DNA from: Arcicella sp034519515
Lineage (GTDB): Bacteria; Bacteroidota; Bacteroidia; Cytophagales; Spirosomataceae
DNA: 64,000 bases
Assembly (NCBI GenBank): GCA_034519515.1
Contig: JAXHOK010000042.1
Coordinates: forward strand, 62,001 to 126,000
Direction of reading: 5' to 3'
The position numbers were made by a program, and so were the translations under genes. The stretch's first letter is position 1, and each line of letters begins with the position of its first letter. The notes under the pieces were generated by a model. The model was not told where the DNA came from. It did not search any database and saw only the letters and a list, made by a program, of their open reading frames with translations. This document shows, piece after piece, positions 61,779 through 64,000 of the stretch.

Positions 61779-62339
61779 ATGAAGTATCTAATCATAGGTT
61801 TAGGGAACATCGGACCTGAATATTTACTAACTCGCCATAATGTTGGTTTTATGGTACTTGACCGACTGGCGGGTATTTTTGAGACGAAGTTTGCGATGGA
61901 ACGTCTCGCCTATCACACAGAAATAAAACATAAAGGCAAACAGATTCATTTGGTAAAACCCACAACTTTTATGAATTTGAGTGGGAAGGCTGTCAATTAT
62001 TGGATGAAAGAATTGAAAATTGAGCAAGAAAATATTTTAGTCATCACTGATGATATTGCTTTGCCTTATTCAAAACTTCGGATGAAACCCAAAGGTTCGC
62101 ACGGTGGACACAACGGATTGCGGAATATTCAAGAAATTTTGGGTAATTCTGATTACGCCCGTTTACGCTTTGGAGTAGGTGATGATTTTGGCAAAGGCAA
62201 ACAGATTGATTTTGTTTTGGGCGAGTTTAAAGGAGAGCAATTTGAGCAATTACCCGAACACCTTGACCGTGCCACCGAAATGACATTAAGTTTCTGTTTA
62301 CAGGGCTTAGAAAAGACCATGAACGCCTTTAATCAGTAA
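61779..62339 (+). CDS. pth: Peptidyl-tRNA hydrolase
   Basis: A 186-residue enzyme that recycles peptidyl-tRNA. Motifs are LIIGLGNIGPEYLLTRHNVGF, with N10 and the catalytic H20, VKPTTFMNLSGKAV, VITDDIALP (catalytic-site Asp) and KGSHGGHNGLRNI. It is full length. It is divergent from the OmpA/PD40 gene and followed by a gene-poor AT-rich stretch. Confidence 0.95.
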   Translation: MKYLIIGLGNIGPEYLLTRHNVGFMVLDRLAGIFETKFAMERLAYHTEIKHKGKQIHLVKPTTFMNLSGKAVNYWMKELKIEQENILVITDDIALPYSKLRMKPKGSHGGHNGLRNIQEILGNSDYARLRFGVGDDFGKGKQIDFVLGEFKGEQFEQLPEHLDRATEMTLSFCLQGLEKTMNAFNQ

Positions 62340-62794
62340 TTGTACTATTCTAATATTTTTTGATTTATTGACAAATATCAAGAAACAAAATTTTTGCAAT
62401 AATTTGATAATCAGAACAAAATAATATTTTGCTTAATGGCACAAAATATTAGTTAAATATTAAAAAGTGCTAACTTTTAAGTATTTACACTTAATATAAT
62501 GCTGACAATTGCAAGATGAATTTGGAAAAAACAAAAATATTGCACAACTTTGCATCGTTAAATAATAAAAATCTTATTTAGACGATTCTAAGAAAAAAAT
62601 AAAAAATATTTTTAGAATTATGTGACTTGGGGAAACATTTAACGTTAAAAGAATATAATGGCAAAAGAACTTAATTAGGGAACTAAATTGAGAACTTTTA
62701 ACGTTTTATTGGTAAGAAAAATAATTAAAACATTTTGAAAAAACACCAAGTTGTGAATTTATTGAAGATGTTTTTGGGAATAAATGTTAGAGAC
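62340..62794. other. AT-rich spacer with a possible promoter
   Basis: 455 bp without a gene. TTG, about 20 nt, then CAACTTTG (near 62524-62555) is one base off the Bacteroidota promoter consensus and points toward the downstream array. A six-codon frame, MAKELN, at 62658 has no support. Nothing else recognisable. Confidence 0.4.
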
Positions 62795-63660
62795 TTTTCA
62801 TCGTCAAGCGGAGTCCAGCCCGATAGTTTTAGAAGTAAGACGGGAAAAGATATTACAATTAAACACAAGATTTTTCATAGTTAAATAGGTTTAGAGGTAA
62901 GACGGGAAAGGGTGTCTCCTTTGGAGACACCACTTTTTACCAAAGAATCTAACAAAGATTTTTCATAGTTAAATAGGTTTAGAGGTAAGACAGGAAAGGG
63001 TGCTTCTTTTGGAAGCACCACTTTTTAAAAAAATTAATCTTTTCAAGATTCGTGAGTTAGAAAGAAGGAGTGATTGATTAATTTATCAAAACAAGATGGA
63101 AGGGGGGAAATTTTCATAGGCAGACGTCGCCCGATAGCTTTAGAGGTAAGACAGAAAAGAGTGCTATCACATTTTGTAAAGAAATTTTCATAGTTAAGCG
63201 GGACGTCGCACCGATAGCTTTAGAGGTAAGACAGAAAGAGTGCTATCACATTTTGTAAAGAAATTTTTCATAGTTAAGCGAGACGTCGCACCGATAGCTT
63301 TAGAGGTAAGACAGAAAAAGGGTGCTATCACATTTTGTAAAGAAATTTTTCATAGTTAAGCGAGACGTCGCACCGATAGCTTTAGAGGTAAGACAGAAAA
63401 GGGTGCTATCACATTTTGTAAAGAAATTTTTCATAGTTAAGCGAGACGTCGCACCGATAGCTTTAGAGGTAAGACAGAAAAGAGTGCTATCACATTTTGT
63501 AAAGAAATTTTTCATAGTTAAGCGAGACGTCGCACCGATAGCTTTAGAGGTAAGACAGAAAAGAGTGCTATCACATTTTGTAAAGAAATTTTTCATAGTT
63601 AAATAGGTTTAGAGGTAAGACGGGAAAGGGCATTGCTTATGGCGATGCTCTTTTTATTTG
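62795..63660. repeat. Tandem array of CATAG-block units
   Basis: Ten units begin with TTTTCAT at 62795, 62872, 62960, 63111, 63185, 63265, 63347, 63428, 63509 and 63590. A-type units (62872, 62960, 63590) read CATAGTTAAATAGGTTTAG, then AGGTAAGAC(G/A)GGAAAGGG, and end in different hairpins with T-tails (62911-62931, 62999-63019, 63627-63651). B-type units (63111-63589) are 74-82 bp, mostly 81. They are nearly identical and carry GCGAGACGTCGC and GATAGCTTTAGAGGTAAGAC without a terminator hairpin. The first unit is diverged. The 81-bp period makes long frames on both strands (27-residue repeats), which are probably by-products. Confidence 0.88.
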
Positions 63661-63674
63661 CCCAGACCCCAACA

Positions 63675-63706
63675 AAAAAGCCTGAGACCATTAGTATCAG
63701 GCTTTC
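63675..63706 (-). terminator. Terminator of the partial minus-strand gene
   Basis: On the minus strand, AAAGCCTGA pairs with TCAGGCTTT, followed by TTTGTTGG. It separates the gene at 63755 from the array. Confidence 0.8.
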
Positions 63707-63754
63707 ATTATTACTAATTTATGGTAACAATTTTGTTAAATATCTATGAATCAG

Positions 63755-64000
63755 TTATTTGGAAATTTTAGTAATGAGTGTGCTTGAGAACAGTGAACCT
63801 TTACGATAGGCTTCCGTTTTGACTACGCCAACATTGGGCGAAAACCATTCAGTCATTTGAATATTGAAATTAAAAATGGTTTTCATATCTTGATTGCTCG
63901 TTATTTTGAAACATTCAAACGTTCCTGCGGGAGTTGTGATGCTTTCTTTGGCTTCCACTTTTCGGTTGGTAACTTTGAAGGACATTCCCATCAATTTCAT
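63755..64000 (-). CDS. TapB/DUF3108-like protein, C-terminal fragment
   Basis: The last 81 residues of a gene whose 5' end lies beyond the window edge. VEAKESITTPAGTFECFKIT, then MTEWFSPNVGVVKTEAYRKG is the usual C-terminal pattern of TapB/DUF3108-like proteins (a beta-rich fold, often exported in Bacteroidota). Function unknown. A terminator follows about 50 bp downstream. Confidence 0.6.
   Translation of the reverse strand: MKLMGMSFKVTNRKVEAKESITTPAGTFECFKITSNQDMKTIFNFNIQMTEWFSPNVGVVKTEAYRKGSLFSSTLITKISK

Noticed and set aside
62640..62700. Short gene starting MAKELN
   Set aside because: Stops after six codons, with no homology visible.
63111..63600. CRISPR array
   Set aside because: Units of 81 bp are nearly identical along their full length with no unique spacers between short repeats, and no cas genes are present.
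63300..63606. Repetitive proteins of 94-98 residues on both strands
   Set aside because: Both frames exist only because the repeat length is 81 bp, a multiple of three; they break where a unit is 80 or 82 bp, and neither has other gene signals.

Overview
The window looks like a chromosomal segment of a Bacteroidota bacterium, most likely Cytophagales. The evidence is a SusC/SusD pair, GWxTD, NIPSNAP and DUF3109 proteins, an OmpA/PD40 giant, AT-rich DNA, and promoters of the Bacteroidota type (TTG, 19 nt, TAnnTTTG) in front of a tRNA and a putative RNA gene. No rRNA, phage or plasmid backbone is visible. Everything rests on reading sequence and translations; no database was searched.

Layout. 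0-2.4 kb: end of a GPH sugar symporter, a GH43 glycosidase and a DUF4160/DUF2442-like pair. 2.4-12.7 kb: a frameshifted RDD membrane gene, a vanadium-haloperoxidase-like lipoprotein, a sodium:solute symporter, clpS, recR, an exported superoxide dismutase, a 2OG oxygenase, a coiled-coil plus nuclease-like pair, chrA and DoxX. 12.7-29.9 kb: radical SAM/B12 protein, pyrF, rfbC, maltokinase, tRNA-Glu, GWxTD lipoprotein, methyltransferases, cell-wall enzymes (glucosaminidase, mtgA), glycosyltransferases, hemW and an M16 peptidase. 30-39.3 kb: a LysM transglycosylase, SusC/SusD, an acetoacetate-decarboxylase-like protein and an SDR. 39.3-41.3 kb: a 2-kb stretch with no intact long gene, holding decayed coding fragments, a MITE and a short transcription unit with its own promoter and terminator. 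41.3-45.4 kb: glgB, an SDR and a CpsB/CapC-type phosphatase behind a possible sigma-54 promoter. 45.5-49.4 kb: an accessory island with a decayed gene interrupted by a second MITE copy, then a two-gene operon of a P-loop ATPase and a polyprenyl synthetase fused to an ATPase-like domain. 49.4-62.3 kb: a second LysM transglycosylase, DUF3109, metG, SDR, NIPSNAP, a 1.4-kb-residue OmpA/PD40 envelope protein and pth. 62.8-63.7 kb: an unusual tandem array sharing a conserved block with a site near 55.4 kb. The window ends in a partial minus-strand gene.

Genes that plausibly work together are the GPH transporter with GH43 (pentose oligosaccharide use), SusC with SusD (outer-membrane glycan uptake), maltokinase with glgB (maltose-1-phosphate/glycogen route, on separate loci), and the two LysM transglycosylases, glucosaminidase and MtgA (wall remodelling).

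The strongest candidate for an undescribed system is the ATPase/prenyl-synthase-fusion operon at 46.3-49.4 kb. Other notable signals are the MITE pair with a reconstructable empty site, the 62.8-63.7 kb array, an apparent in-frame palindromic insertion in metG, the putative RNA gene at 41.0 kb, and the many long locus-specific inverted repeats between genes.
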